The notes: generated from the letters alone by a model not told the origin. A stretch of DNA of 64,000 nucleotides from Linanthus parryae (GCA_023055425.1 JALGPY010000010.1:49595863-49659862); one strand, 5' to 3'. Positions 21,241-33,176 are shown, counted from the stretch's first letter. Numbers and translations: made by a program.

Positions 21241-22708
21241 TGTTGGAATAGATGTCATAGAGGAAATCTAGTTTGGTATGAACAATAATTGGCTAGAATA
21301 TTCATTGTATTATTTATGGAGATATTTAATATAGTAAAGTCCTCAGATTTACAATTGTGTTGTTTGTCTTAAATATCCCTAGTCCATTATACTGATTAAC
21401 AAGACAATCATCTATAGACCAGTATGGGGTTGGATTGATATGGAGATATCACGATCCAACACATGGGTATGCATTAGGAGTAATAGCATACTGGATTGAC
21501 CCATCTCCGAGAAGGCTACATACTGGTTATGTAAAATTCACGAGTGCTTCTCGCGGTGACAACGGTATTGTCATTCTTAGACTTGAAGTCACTAGATTAT
21601 CTAGTTGTGGAATATTGTGTTTTGGTAGCGTCAAACGCTAAACCGTGACTGGATAGTCATAAAGACGCGTATCGAACACGATATGAAGCAAGCTTAGAAA
21701 TCGTAGTGATGTAGATGGAATGTGTCCCTCCCACATAACGGGAGCAAATACCACGGCCACTTGAGGGAAAGTGCTAATAAAATGTCTGACCATACTAAAA
21801 TAAATCAATATGGGATATTGATGTTATTTGCACGAATAAGGCTATTCCCAGGATCGAGAAACCATGGATTGAATATACGAGTTTGACTTGTATGTCTCGT
21901 GTCCAATACGGATATATAGACAAAGGGATAAGACAATACTTGCACAAGGTTTGTCTAATGACTATTTCTATTAGTTGGGTGGAATGGATGTGTTGCTAGA
22001 CACCGCTCCATGTTAGTAAATAGTTACTACCAGCTAAGTAGAAACATATGGGGTCACACGCCATATGGATTGAACTAGACTTGGGAATTGATTAATTAAT
22101 TAGAAGGATCAAAACGCAGCAACTTGCTAACTTAGTAATAATAATATGCAAGTGGGACTAATCCGAACTTGAGTAGGATTAGGAGAGGGCCTTAATGTAG
22201 TAAACAAGGAGTTATTGGACTATGTAAATGATTCGCCTAGCTTCCTTCCTACATACTAATGCTCACAACATTACTTGAGTAGGAGAGAAAGCAAGAAGAG
22301 TGCAAGACAAAGGAGGCCGACCGGCCCCCTTGTTCGCCTCCTACCCGTCGGCCACTAAGAAGAGGCCGAGTCTCTCTTTTTTTCTCTGTTGCGTGATTTC
22401 TTCTTCCTCTTCCAGCATTCCAAGCTAGCACAAGGAGTTGGAGGATCTAGATCTCAATCCTAGGCGTGGATCAACCTTAGAGACACAACAATATTTGTGT
22501 TTGAAGTCATCACAGGAGACCCACAAGGTATATGTTATGAATCCCTTACTATCGTTATGAATTCTCTTCTTTGATCCTTGGAGGGTCTTGAGCGGATTAA
22601 TTATTGTTTATTCCGTTGCGTATCCATGATCAAAACCCTATAGTTACATCAGGTGTGATCTTGTTCTTTATTTTGTCATTGTTCTTTTGCTCGTCTCAGG
22701 TCATAACA
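21241..22708 (+). repeat. 5' LTR of a Ty1/copia element
   Basis: The 1,468-bp LTR starts TGTTGGAATAGATG and ends GTCATAACA, followed by a tRNA-iMet-type PBS and a copia gag. No matching 3' LTR is seen in the window. Confidence 0.8.
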
Positions 22709-22711
22709 AAC

Positions 22712-22724
22712 TGGTATCATAGCT
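22712..22724 (+). other. Primer-binding site (initiator tRNA-Met type)
   Basis: TGGTATCATAGCT, one mismatch from the usual TGGTATCAGAGC, lies three bases after the LTR. Confidence 0.8.
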
Positions 22725-22812
22725 TGGGGATCGGAGTTCCGCAATTAAGGTGGACCTAAGGGCCTTGATTTCACAATTCTGTGAAATTCGAAGTTAGAGT
22801 TTCGCAATCAAG

Positions 22813-23186
22813 GTGGAGCACGTGACCGTGGGTAACATATCTGGACTAGGAGCTGCCGAGATGATGACGGGGATGACCAAGATCGACAAGTTGAATGAGA
22901 GAAACAACTTCAGTCTATGGCAGATCAAGGTTCGTGCCTTGTTAAAACAGCAATGTATGTGGTTGCCATTGTCGGAAGACAAGGAGGATTTGTTACAACC
23001 ACCAAGGAGTTTAATACGATGGAGGAAAGAGGACACTCAACGATCATGTCGTGTTTGGTGGACGACGTGATCACGGACGTTGCAGATTAAGAGATGGTTG
23101 AGGCCTATGGAAAAAATTGGAGAGTCTTTACAAGAAGAAGTCGCTCACCAACAAGTTGATGTTCATGCAACAATTGTTTGGTCTAC
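22813..23186 (+). pseudogene. copia gag, N-terminal half, cut by an insertion
   Basis: It encodes MTKIDKLNERNNFSLWQIKV and RALLKQQCMWLPLSEDKEDL, typical of copia gag. A frame change follows near 23000, then HSTIMSCLVDDVITDVAD and a stop. The reading is cut at 23186 by the gypsy element and resumes at 30705. Confidence 0.8.
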
Positions 23187-25033
23187 TGATAACTCCTTAA
23201 TAAGAGTTATCCTACGTATGTTTCACATTTTTATTTGTGAGAGTTTCGGTGCAAAGTGATGGATTTTGGGCTAATTTGAGAAGAAAATGCACTTTTGGAT
23301 GTTTTTGAGCTTTAATGCACAATCCGGGAGTTTCTTAATGGTTTTGAGTATGATTTTGATAATTTATCACATTTGATCTTCGCGGTAGTGTCCGTGTTGT
23401 TGTTTGACAGGAATTACGTATGCGGGAATCAAGTGGAGAGAAGAAACGAGCTTCAGAATAGAAGAAAAGACGAATTTGGTGCGTTTTGGATGTTTTCGCC
23501 AAATATTGGGCAATAATTGAGAAAAACGAGAAAATGATCCGGAAACGGGAATTTCTCTACATGGATGAAGTCTACATCGCAAAAAGAATCCAAAGGTGCA
23601 AAAATCACATTTATCGGAGTCCGGACGAAAAATTTATGTCAAAAAGGATGCTCAAGGAGATAAAACGCGGCCAAAAGCATCCGGAAATGCCAAACACGCC
23701 TTTCGAGGAGCTAAATTGATGAATGAAGGGTTCCCCGGAAGTTGGGAATGTTTTATAGCATAAAAGGAGTCTCGAGGTCGAGGAGATACTTAAGGAAGCA
23801 AAGGCGCGGGCAAGGAATCAGAAATTAGTCGAAAAAGGATGTTTTTGGGTGACCCAGACTTCTCTTCGTACGAAGAGATTTGTCTTCGTACGAAGAGATT
23901 ATACTTAGCCAAATTTTAAGTTGTTGAAAATGTCTTACTAAAACAGCTTGCAGTATCTATATGGGAAGGTCTTCCTACGAAGAGAAAAAAGTCTTCCTAC
24001 GAAGGTCTTCCTACGAAGAGAAAAAGTCTTCGTACGAAGAGTCTTCCTACGAAGGTCTTCGTACGAAGAGATCGCCAGAAACAGCAGATTCGTTGGGGCT
24101 TCTGTGTAATTACTTGTAACTTGTTCTAAACACTATGGAAACATATTAGAACGGGTTAGGGCATAGTTTTCCAGTATCTTTGAGTTGGAGACAAGTGCTT
24201 GGAGCTATGGGAAGCTTGGGAGACGCTTTGTTTGATCTTTTCTCTTCCCTCTATCTAGTTTTTTGTTTACGATCACGAAACTTTGTATCTTGATCATGTT
24301 TTTGAGTAACTAAACCCTTATTTGCTGGGAATTACTTGTTGGAAAACTTGGGTTTGCTTGAATGAATGTTTTGATGCTTCGATTCGTTCTTTAAATTAAA
24401 GTTATACGTTCTCCTCTTATTATGATTATCTTGTGTTTGATTATTTCACAGTTCTTGCGAGTAGCTAACGTAGGAGCAAACTAAATTAGAACTTGTGTGG
24501 TAACTCCATAAGATCTAGTCGGTAAATCAAGATAACCACCTAGTCGTATCATTATCTCGTAACTGGGTAGTGTTGATTAGGATCAAAGAGTGGATTAAAG
24601 TCCAATAATGCATGCTTATAATTGAATTAGGCTTGGTAACTCGGTCTAAATTGATCATAAGTGTAGGCAAATTGCTTGGTAACTCGGTAGTTTGTAGAAT
24701 GCTCGATTGATAAGAGTAGCGTATTTGCGTTCCAAAGATCAAGACAACATTCGTAACATCCCTAGTGATCAACATGAAGAATTCCCAGCACTCGTATCTC
24801 TTATAAGAAAACTCCTACAATTCTTGTCTTCGTTAATTGTGAAGAAACTCATAGTTAACTGAGATAAGTGTTCTTTTCATCTTAGTAGCATTAGACAAAC
24901 AAATAACGCGTTGTGCCCACAAAAGGTTAAGAAATTCTAATTAATTTACAAGAAGTCTCTTGGGTTCGACAACCCGGATTTCCGGAATTTATTACTACAC
25001 CGACAGCTGTACACTTGCTGTTGGAGCGTGTCA
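23187..25033 (+). repeat. 5' LTR of the non-autonomous gypsy element
   Basis: The 1,847-bp LTR starts TGATAACTCC and ends GAGCGTGTCA. It carries a palindrome cluster at 23867-24074. TATAGCATAAAAG near 23753 could serve as a TATA region. Confidence 0.9.
23867..24074. repeat. Palindrome cluster CTTCGTACGAAG in the 5' LTR
   Basis: Eight copies: four with the perfect palindrome TCTTCGTACGAAGA or its core, once as TCTCTTCGTACGAAGAGA, and four with the variant CTTCCTACGAAG. The last six are packed into about 100 bp. Confidence 0.85.
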
Positions 25034-25039
25034 AGTTTT

Positions 25040-25057
25040 TGGCGCCGTTGCCGGGGA
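25040..25057 (+). other. tRNA-Asp-type primer-binding site
   Basis: TGGCGCCGTTGCCGGGGA is complementary to the 3' end of plant tRNA-Asp and is the usual PBS of Athila elements. It lies six bases after the LTR. Confidence 0.85.
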
Positions 25058-25174
25058 CTTCGGTTGAATTAGTTAGAATTATTAACTTTAGGGAATTTTA
25101 TTTTTGCTTTTGTTTATTTATTTATTGATCTCACCTGCTTCCTAGCGAATTATTGGGCAGGTATCTTGGTGATC

Positions 25175-26200
25175 ATGTGGGGGCAGAATTTCTATGCGCA
25201 AGCTCCAGGCTATTCGTCGTACTACTCCTATGGTGATATGTACACCCCTTCTCATTGAAATCAAGAAGATGCGGAGATGAAAGATATATTGAAGCTTATG
25301 ATAGATAGTATGGACAGAATTGAGGAAGGGATTAATAGGATGGATGCAACTCTCCAGCTGAAGGGACAACACTTGTAAAAACTTTCGAGTGCATTGGCAT
25401 ATGCAGATAATGACGATGGGACAAGAAACATCATTCCTGACTTAGTTGAGGAGTGTGAAGAGGAAGACGAAGAACTCCCAGAGGTCTATGTCTATAATAC
25501 TGTTCATCATGAAGTAAAAGATCCTTGGGCTGCTTCAGACTCATATTCAGACTCAGATTCGGATTCAGATTGGGATGATATTTTGAAGCCTATACAACTT
25601 GTGCCTCGCATAATTCTGGAGCCATGGCATGAATGGGAGAGTGTGGACATCGCAAGCTTATGGCCCACTGAAGATATTTTCTTTGAGGAAGAAAGTCGTG
25701 AAGCTAAGGAATTACTGCATGGAGATGTTTGCAAGGACATGTATCAAGAAGTTCCTCCGCCTAGTCCATATCTCTTGGATATCATAAAATGGGGTGAATC
25801 ACATGAGGAAGACCAAAGACCCCAGTTTTATGCAATATATGATTTGACACCTGTGATTCCAAGACAAGAGCTAGGGAAGGAAGCAGCCAAGACGGCACTC
25901 CTTGTCATTACTGTTCCAACTGAGGTTCTATTTCCACATAACAGATCCTCAATGATATTGATATTGAAGAATTGAAAGAAGACGAAGAAGAAGAGGAAAG
26001 GTACAATGGGTCATAATGTGGTGAATGAATTCTCGAGAAGACCGGTGATCAAGGAGTGGAAGCACAAGAAGAAGAAATTTTCAAAGGTCGTCTTCTACAA
26101 ATTCTTCTTGCCATATGTGTCTCATGCAAGCTCACTTGAGAAGAGACAAAAAGAGAGACGATGGTGGAAGAAGAAAAAGTGGAGAGAAAAATCTCCTTAA
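25175..26200 (+). CDS. 342-codon ORF of unknown function, in place of gag-pol (three stops)
   Basis: A single frame starts at ATG 25175 (MWGQNFYAQAPGYSSYYSYG) and runs to TAA 26198-26200, broken only by TGA 25256, TAA 25376 and TGA 25973. The N-terminus is Tyr/Gln-rich. A helical stretch KDILKLMIDSMDRIEEGINR follows. The middle is very acidic (EECEEEDEELPE, then SDSDSDSDWDD), and the C-terminus is strongly basic (KKTKKKRKG, WKHKKKKFSK, RRWWKKKKWREK). No zinc knuckle, protease, RT or integrase motif is seen. It ends 15 nt before the conserved motif pair, where pol ends in the Athila element. I do not recognise the family; the charge pattern would suit a nucleic-acid-binding or gag-like protein, which is inference. 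Confidence 0.6.
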
Positions 26201-26211
26201 ACATCTTTTGA

Positions 26212-26270
26212 GGTAACTAGGTCGGGTCGTCGACCTTAAATTACAAGGCACTTGTTGGGAGGCAACCCAA
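26212..26270 (+). promoter_or_regulatory. Conserved motif pair after the ORF
   Basis: GGTCGGGTCGTCGACC (26220-26235) and TTGGGAGGCAACCCAA (26255-26270) stand 19 nt apart. The second is an inverted repeat TTGGG/CCCAA. The same pair, same order and nearly the same spacing, follows pol in the Athila element (50028-50078, minus strand). Confidence 0.75.
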
Positions 26271-28839
26271 CCTATTTATTTGATTTAATTCAGTTGTGCT
26301 TTTAAATTCAGTTATTGTATTATGTTATTTGGAGAGATGGTAGAGAGAGGGACTAATGATGGTTTCCTAGTGACATAGTGGTACAGGTTATGGGAGAGTC
26401 TACCCCGGTGTGCCACGACACATATGACCTTTAGAGGGACTCGTGCATACGAACTGGGGATTCTCATTGCGCAGATTCATGAAGAGGAGAGCAGTCGACC
26501 ACATTGTGCGCGTACACACGGGCCTATTGGGAGCACAGGTGGTGCCACACTGTGCTTGGGGACTGATGTACACGATTTCTTCCCCACCCTTGAGGTGGTT
26601 GTGAGTATTTCTTCCCTCTAGCTGAATTTGTGTTAATTTTGTATGTCATAGCTCCATCTCATCTACTGGACTTTCACATTGATTGTTGAGTCTTCTTGCA
26701 TACTCTAAATTCGTTGAGGACAACAAAGCATTCAGTGTGGGGGTGGTTTAACTGTATACTAGCCAATGTGTCTTGCATAGCCAGTTACATGTAGGATGTG
26801 TTTATAGTGTATTGTGAGTTAGTGTTGTGGTTTATGTTTAGTTTTTCCTTATATTGTCGTATTGTGTAGAGTGTTGTGGTTTATGTTTAGTTTTTCCTTA
26901 TATTGTCGTATTGTGTAGAGTAGATTTAAATACTGTTTGCACTTTTAAATAATTGAGTACACCCACCAAACAAAAAGTTTATGTAGAGTCAATTTTCTTT
27001 TCTGAGTCTAAGCCTTGCATATAGAGTTAGAAATTATAAAAAATACAAAAAAAAAATTATAGAAAGAGGAAATCCATAAAAAATAGAAAATTGAAAATTT
27101 TGAGAAAAGGCGATTGAAAGAAGCTTAGACCTGGTTGATTTAGTGAGATGTGAAAACTTTAGGCATATGGTGTGAATTTTGACCGAGAATGACACTTTTA
27201 GTCCCCCCTAGTTGGTATAGAGAGAATCTCATTACGAGAATGCCTACCTAGTTTTAAACTAAAATTAAATTTTAAAAGCTAAAGTGTGTGTTGTTTTTCT
27301 CTACAAGAGTTGAGCTTGGTGTTTGCTAAACAAGCCGAACGTTCATGTTGTCCGTCTTAGGTAGTCGCCAGCCCGCCTCGTAGTGGCACACAGAACAGCT
27401 GTGCGAGGATGTGTATTAGAGCACTCACTGCTTTTAGATCTTACCTTGTAGGACCACTAGTAAATCCTAATTGATCATTGGATTCATTGTTAGCCTCTAT
27501 GACCTAGGGAGACGATTCTTGACCTTCATCATATATCGTTTAGAATTACCTTCCTAGAGTGTCACGAGGGAGTAGTAGTTGAGGGGGTTAGTTGAGGGAG
27601 TGCTTCATTACATATTTTTGTGAGTTCTGCAGATCGCATATGATTCATTGGATATCTACGAGGGGATGCGAGGGTGAGTGAGTTGGCTTGCACACTAAGG
27701 TGTGGCGGTGTTCCATGTCAATACATCGTGGACACAGTAGTGGAGAGCCTAAGTGCGTGACGTCTAATCCGCACAAAAATGGGGTTGGTTGTACTTAATT
27801 GGTGGCATGTGCTAGGTACCGGATTTTTATCATCTTGGTGTAGGAGGTTCGGTTGGATTAGGCACGTGACATACCTTATTTGACTACTTGAGAGGGGGAC
27901 CTGACTACATTCTAGTGTGGGGGTGTCGACATTTGACTACGGACATAGAGATTGTGGATATGATGACTCCACCCCCATACATGCTTTTACGAAGTTTGCG
28001 GTTGTGTTGGCACTGTTTGATTCTTGAAGGAGGACCACTCATATTTATTTGATTGTATTGATATTTGATTGAGAGAAAGAAAAAAAAAAGACAAAGAAAA
28101 AGAAAAATGAAAGAAAAAAAAGAAAAGAGAGAAAAAAAGGAGAGAAAGAAATAAAGTTGTGTTTATTGAAAATCGAGTGGTGAAAGTTCTTAGTTTCGGA
28201 TTGAAGACAAAGATGAGTTTTGCACATTATTTGCTTTGATGGCCACAGGATTGACATGGTACCGGGGTTTGAGGGGATTGAGGGCCGGAGTCGGTGAGAT
28301 TCGGGTTGTGGATTCCTATCACCAGGGTGAGGGTGTGTGAGATATGGGGATTGGTGAGTTTATGTGACACTTTAGGATTTTCTGCTTCATACAAGTTATA
28401 TCCTTTTTGTCCCTAAGCCTCATCATATTTGACCATTGGCGGAATAGGAGCTCGGACTATGAACGTGGCTTAGCCTTGGTTAGCCTCTTATTTTTATCAG
28501 CACACATGAAGAGGTAGGTTGTTTTTTATAGTAAAGTTAAGCTTTCTATACTAACTATGGGAAATCACTTGTTGTCGAGTATAGTTGTGATTCACGCCTC
28601 TTGTCTAACTTTTTCATCACTCCATGAGCACCTAGTCTATGTGTATTAAAGTTGCCTGATCTCACAAAAAGAAAGAATTTAAAAGTTTTTACGTGTTTAA
28701 GATCGAGTCTAGAATTGCATTTGCATCATCTTGCTGCATTAGTAGTGTCTTGAGTCATGTTAGAGTCGTTTGTGTCTTGTCGGCTAATATACAGTTAAAT
28801 GCAGTAGATGAGACTTTGCTCGGGACGCGCAAATGGAAA
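26271..28839 (+). other. Non-coding 3' internal region of the gypsy element
   Basis: No coding frame is supported. It holds the 49-bp duplication and a purine-only-like tract of AG repeats (about 28070-28155). Confidence 0.5.
26822..26919 (+). repeat. Exact 49-bp tandem duplication
   Basis: Two identical units starting GTGTTGTGGTTTATG and ending GTATTGTGTAGA stand back to back inside the non-autonomous gypsy element. Confidence 0.85.
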
Positions 28840-28852
28840 GTGTGGGGGTATT
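28840..28852 (+). other. Polypurine tract of the non-autonomous gypsy element
   Basis: GTGTGGGGGTATT directly precedes the 3' LTR. The same word precedes the 3' LTR of the Athila element. Confidence 0.8.
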
Positions 28853-30704
28853 TGATAACTCCTTAATAAGAGTTATCCTACGTATGTTTCACATTGTTAT
28901 TTGTGAGAGTTTCGGTGCAAAGTGATGGATTTTGGGATAATTTGAGAAAAAAATGCACTTTTGGATGTTTTTGAGCTTTAATGCACAATCCGGGAGTTTC
29001 TTAATGGTTTTGAGTATGATTTTGATAATTTATCACATTTGATCTTCGCGGTAGTGTTCGTGTTGTTGTTTGACAGGAATTACGTATGCGGGAATCAAGT
29101 GGAGAGAAGAAACGAGCTTCGGAATAGAAGAAAAGACAAATTTGGTGCGTTTTGGATGTTTTCACCAAATATTGGGCAATAATTGAGAAAAACGAGAAAA
29201 TGATCCGGAAACGAGAATTTCTCTACATGGATGAAGTCTACATCGCAAAAAGAATCCAAAAGTGCAAAAATAACATTTATCGGAGTCCGGACGAAAAAGT
29301 TATGTCAAAAAGGATGCTCAAGGAGATAAAACGCGGCCAAAAGCATCCAGAAATGCCAAACACGCCTTTCGAGGAGCTAAATTGATGAATGAAGGGTTCC
29401 CCGGAAGTTGGGAATGTTTTATAGCATAAAAGGAGTCTCGAGGTCGAGGAGATACTTAAGGAAGCAAAGGCGCGGGCAAGGAATCGGAAATTAGTCGAAA
29501 AAGGATGTTTTTGGGTGACCCAGACTTCTCTTCGTACGAAGAGATTTGTCTTCGTACGAAGAGATTATACGTAGCCAAATTTTGAGTTGTTGAAAATATC
29601 TTCCTAAACAGCTTGCAGTATCTATCTTGGAAGGTCTTCCTACGAAGAGAAAAAAGTCTTCCTACGAAGGTCTTCCTACGAAGAGAAAAAGTCTTCGTAC
29701 GAAGAGTCTTCCTACGAAGAGAATTGTCTTCGTACGAAGAGATCGCCAGAAACAACAGATTCGTTGGGGCTTCTGTGTAATTACTTGTAACTTGTTCTAA
29801 ACACTATGGAAACATATTAGAACGGGTTAGGGCATAGTTTTCCAGTATCTTTGAGTTGGAGACAAGTGCTTGGAGCTACGGGAAGCTTGGGAGACGCTTT
29901 GTTTGATCTTTTCTCTTCCCTCTCTCTATTTTTTGGTTTACGATCACGAAACTTTGTATCTTGATCATGTTTTTGAGTAACTAAACCCTTATTTGCTGGG
30001 AATTACTTGTTGGAAAACTTGGGTTTGCTTGAATGAATGTTTTGATGCTTCGATTCGTTCTTTAAATTAAAGTTATACGTTCTCCTCTTATTATGATTAT
30101 CTTGTGTTTGATTATTTCACAGTTCTTGCGAGTAGCTAACGTAGGAGCAAACTAAATTAGAACTTGTGTGGTAACTCCATAAGATCTAGTCGGTAAATCA
30201 AGATAATCACCTAGTCGTATCATTATCTCGTAACTGGGTAGTGTTGATTAGGATCAAAGAGTGGATTAAAGTCCAATAATGCATGCTTATAATTGAATTA
30301 GGCTTGGTAACTCGGTCTAAATTGATCATAAGTGTAGGCAAATTGCTTGGTAACTCGGTAGTTTGTAGAATGCTCGATTGATAAGAGTAGCGTATTTGCG
30401 TTCCAAAGATCAAGACAACATTCGTAACATCCCTAGTGATCAACAAGAAGAATTCCCAGCACTCGTATCTCTTATAAGAAAACTCCTACAATTCTTGTCT
30501 TCGTTAATTGTGAAGAAACTCATAGTTAACTGAGATAATTGTTCTTTTCATCTTAGTAGCATTAGACAAACAAACAACGCGCTGTGCCCACAAAAGGTTA
30601 AGAAATTCTAATTAATTTACAGGAATTCTCTTGGGTTCGACAATCCGATTTTCCAGAATTTATTACTACACCGACAGCTGTATACTTGCAGTTGGAGCGT
30701 GTCA
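28853..30704 (+). repeat. 3' LTR of the non-autonomous gypsy element
   Basis: The 1,852-bp copy of the 5' LTR shows only scattered differences by eye. It repeats the palindrome cluster (about 29524-29745), again with four CGTACG and four CCTACG versions. Confidence 0.9.
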
Positions 30705-31210
30705 TCTATGAATGGGGGAAGGTACGGATCTAAGATATCTCTTGGATTGTTTGGACACTATTCTGCTTGAGTTGCGAAATTGTAACGAAATGATAAGGGA
30801 TGAAGATTCCGCACCGATTTTGTTGGTGTCGCTACAACCGTCTTACTAGGGGTTCGTGTAGTCTGCTTGTGCTGGGAAAGAGACTGTGACGTTGGAAGAG
30901 GTAAGATCGACTCTTCACACTAGGGACATGCGGCGCAAAGTTGCAGATGGGGAGTACAAAGTTCTTGGTTTTGGCGCATTGATGGCGTCCAAAGGGGATT
31001 ATGAGAATAAGAAGAACAAGGGTTCTAAATTACTTAACGATGTATGTGCTTTGTGTAAAGAGACAAGTCATTGAAAGAGGGAGTGTCCGAAGGCGAAGGC
31101 CTATGAAAATATGGTTGTAGCCGCGATGTCTTCGAAGGTTGACTTCATTCTCTAGGCCCCTTTGGGAGAAGTTAATCAGTGATCTTGACGAGGAAGCATA
31201 TTTGGAATAG
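30705..31210 (+). pseudogene. copia gag, C-terminal half
   Basis: The frame interrupted at 23186 continues: EGTDLRYLLDCLDTILLELR, stops after QPSY and GFV, then TVTLEEVRSTLHTRDMRRKV. A zinc knuckle CALCKETSH-stop-KRECPK follows (C-x2-C-x4-H-x4-C with Trp changed to stop). Pol does not follow. Confidence 0.8.
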
Positions 31211-31307
31211 GGGAGTCTACAACGAGGGACATTGCACGTGAAAAGGGGCGTGTATGAGGCACGTGCAAGGGGGGCATGTAAAAGGCGCGCAAGGGGGCAA
31301 AATTGTG

Positions 31308-31560
31308 GGAATTTGGTGGGAATTGGATCAATTTAGCAAAATTTGACAGGAATTCGGTGGGAACTAGAGCAACGTGTTAGGGGTTTCGTAATAGGATCTC
31401 GGTGGGATTTGGAACAACAAATAGGGGATTCGACCTCAGGAACTCGGGTGGAGTTGGAGCATCAATAGGGTTCGATTACAGGAACTTGACGGGAGTTGGA
31501 GCATCATTGGGGCCACTCGTTGCAGGAACTCGGCAAAGTTGGAGCAACTTGTGGATTTAG
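31308..31560 (+). repeat. Degenerate tandem repeat, about 45-bp unit, six copies
   Basis: Units start AGGAACTCGG.GGGA.TTGG and end AGGGGNTTCGA or similar, at about 31308, 31348, 31393, 31438, 31480 and 31524. They lie just upstream of a copia-like LTR segment. Confidence 0.7.
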
Positions 31561-31737
31561 AAATGTTTGACATTACTTTGCGCACAAGTCAGGACCCTTA
31601 GGTCTATATAAGGGTATAGAATGTGGGTAGACTTGTGTGCAGTGTATCGCGGTGGCCGTCTTGGTCGTTTTGGCCACAACGTGCATTGTAATTGGGTTCT
31701 CTCTCAATAAAATATCAGGTTTTGGTCGTTGAGTCTT
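31561..31737 (+). repeat. Partial copia-like LTR, plus orientation
   Basis: It contains GTCTATATAAGGGTATAGAA (TATA box) and TCTCTCAATAAAATATCAGG. It is the inverted copy of part of 32930-33085 and stops at ATATCAGGTTTTGG. Confidence 0.65.
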
Positions 31738-32796
31738 GGTTGCTTCGATTCAAGACAAAGCTCCCCCTTGTGTCGAATCCTCTCAACTACCTGAAACCGG
31801 AACCTGATTTTTCTCTCCTCAAACCTAAACCGGATGCGTCTTCCAGAATAGCAAAGGAGCACGCCTCCCCAAATGGATGTTCCGCATATGTATGCAAAAC
31901 CCGAACTGCCGAATCATTGCTCCAAATACCATGTGTGTCCTGCAATGATTGTGACCGATGTGGATGTACTTTCGAAAATAGAAAACAAGTGCTCCACCCA
32001 AAACCAGACTCGAATGTATTCACTGAAGCAGGACCAAATACATTCCCATTGTGCCCAATTGCGCCAGACAGATGTACCACGACAAGTGCCAGATGTTACT
32101 TAAACCTGATGCACCACAAAAAAGTGCCCAAACAGATTGTCGTGCCAGATTGCGCCCCAAATTGCCTACGATGCACCAGATGCTCGCCTGAAAAAGATTG
32201 CGCCAGATGCGAGCTCAATTGCATGTTATGGTACACGTCCCAAGACCAGGTGCACGCCAAAACCAAACCTCGTGCAGAATGTGCGCCAGAAACAGAATCA
32301 GATGCGCGTGCCAAAAATCTCACGCGCTAGATGCTCCATGTTGTTGCTCCAACTCCAACGAGTTCCTGAAACGCATGAGCCAGAACCAGATTCAATTCAC
32401 ATGCCAGATGCTCCACGACAGGAGCCGAATTGCGCCTGACCGCCAATTTCCAGAACGCCAGATGCGTGTGAACCGCTAAATTTGCATCATTACCGAATGC
32501 GTGATGGATTTGTTATATCCCTTGCATGCCCAATCAGATGCGCGACAGATTGCTCCAAGAGGAGTCTGGTTAACCCCCTCCATGGGGATTCAGATGATGG
32601 GTGTACCAGCCTGGCCAATGAACGGAACCTGCTTCTTCACATGAACATATCGATCTTGATTGCCAAACCAGACACCATTCTTGGAGGACTCGAAACCGGA
32701 CCTCCGGATTGCATGCTCCACCTGAACCGCGAAACCCTAGTTTTGAGTTCCAAAAAAATGTGAGTCCCTGGCTCTTGTCTCCACTAGTTGAACCCC
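31738..32796 (-). other. Leader/internal remnant of a copia-like element
   Basis: Read on the minus strand this lies behind a PBS. It holds many variants of GCGCCAGAT and CCAGATGCG (about 32130-32560). A plus-strand Cys-rich frame (31692-32330) runs across it, but its Cys codons come from the repeated GATGC/TTGCGCC words, so I do not call it a gene. Confidence 0.4.
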
Positions 32797-32809
32797 GACT
32801 CTAATACCA
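32797..32809 (-). other. Primer-binding site (iMet type), minus strand
   Basis: TGGTATTAGAGTC on the minus strand, three bases after the LTR end TATAACA. Confidence 0.7.
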
Positions 32810-32812
32810 GTT

Positions 32813-33176
32813 TGTTATAAGTTAGCGTATTCGAGCAAGAACGGTGAAACGAAACCAAGAACGAGAGAAAAAATTAATGTGGTTCACTAAATAATTTGCA
32901 ACTAACCCGCTAGCTACGTTCACAGCCAAAACCTGATATTTTATTGAGAGAGAACCCGATTACAATGCACGTTGTGGCCAAAACGACCATGGAGGCCACC
33001 CCGATACAACACACACAAATCTACCCACATTTTATACCCTTATATAGACCTAAGGGTTTTGACTTGTGACCTAAGTAATGTCAAACGTTGCCAAAACTGA
33101 TTAGGAAACAACTCCTTGGTCGCCTTGGACCAAGTCAACGCAGATACTAGCTAAGTATGTTTGAACTATCCCAACA
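32813..33176 (-). repeat. copia-like LTR, minus orientation
   Basis: On the minus strand it starts TGTTGGGATAG and ends CTTATAACA (364 bp), then the PBS. A TATA region (CTATATAAGGGTATAAAA) and TCAATAAAATATCAGG match the inverted copy at 31561-31737. Confidence 0.7.

Larger units (their letters stand above)
23187..30704 (+). mobile_element. Complete non-autonomous Ty3/gypsy element with its own ORF
   Basis: LTRs 23187-25033 and 28853-30704 are nearly identical, with TCTAC/TCTAT as a 5-bp TSD with one change. The PBS is tRNA-Asp type (TGGCGCCGTTGCCGGGGA) and the PPT is GTGTGGGGGTATT. The 3.8-kb interior has no protease, RT or integrase. Instead an ORF of 342 codons (25175-26200) is followed by the same motif pair that follows pol in the Athila element of this window. 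The matching PBS, PPT, LTR ends and motif pair suggest mobilisation by an Athila-like partner. It sits in a copia gag. Confidence 0.88.

Noticed and set aside
23867..24074. CRISPR-like array of palindromic repeats
   Set aside because: Eukaryotic LTR context, irregular spacing, no spacers of constant length and no cas genes.
31692..32330. 212-codon Cys-rich frame
   Set aside because: The Cys codons come from repeated short words in a retroelement leader. Three other frames in the same place are also open.
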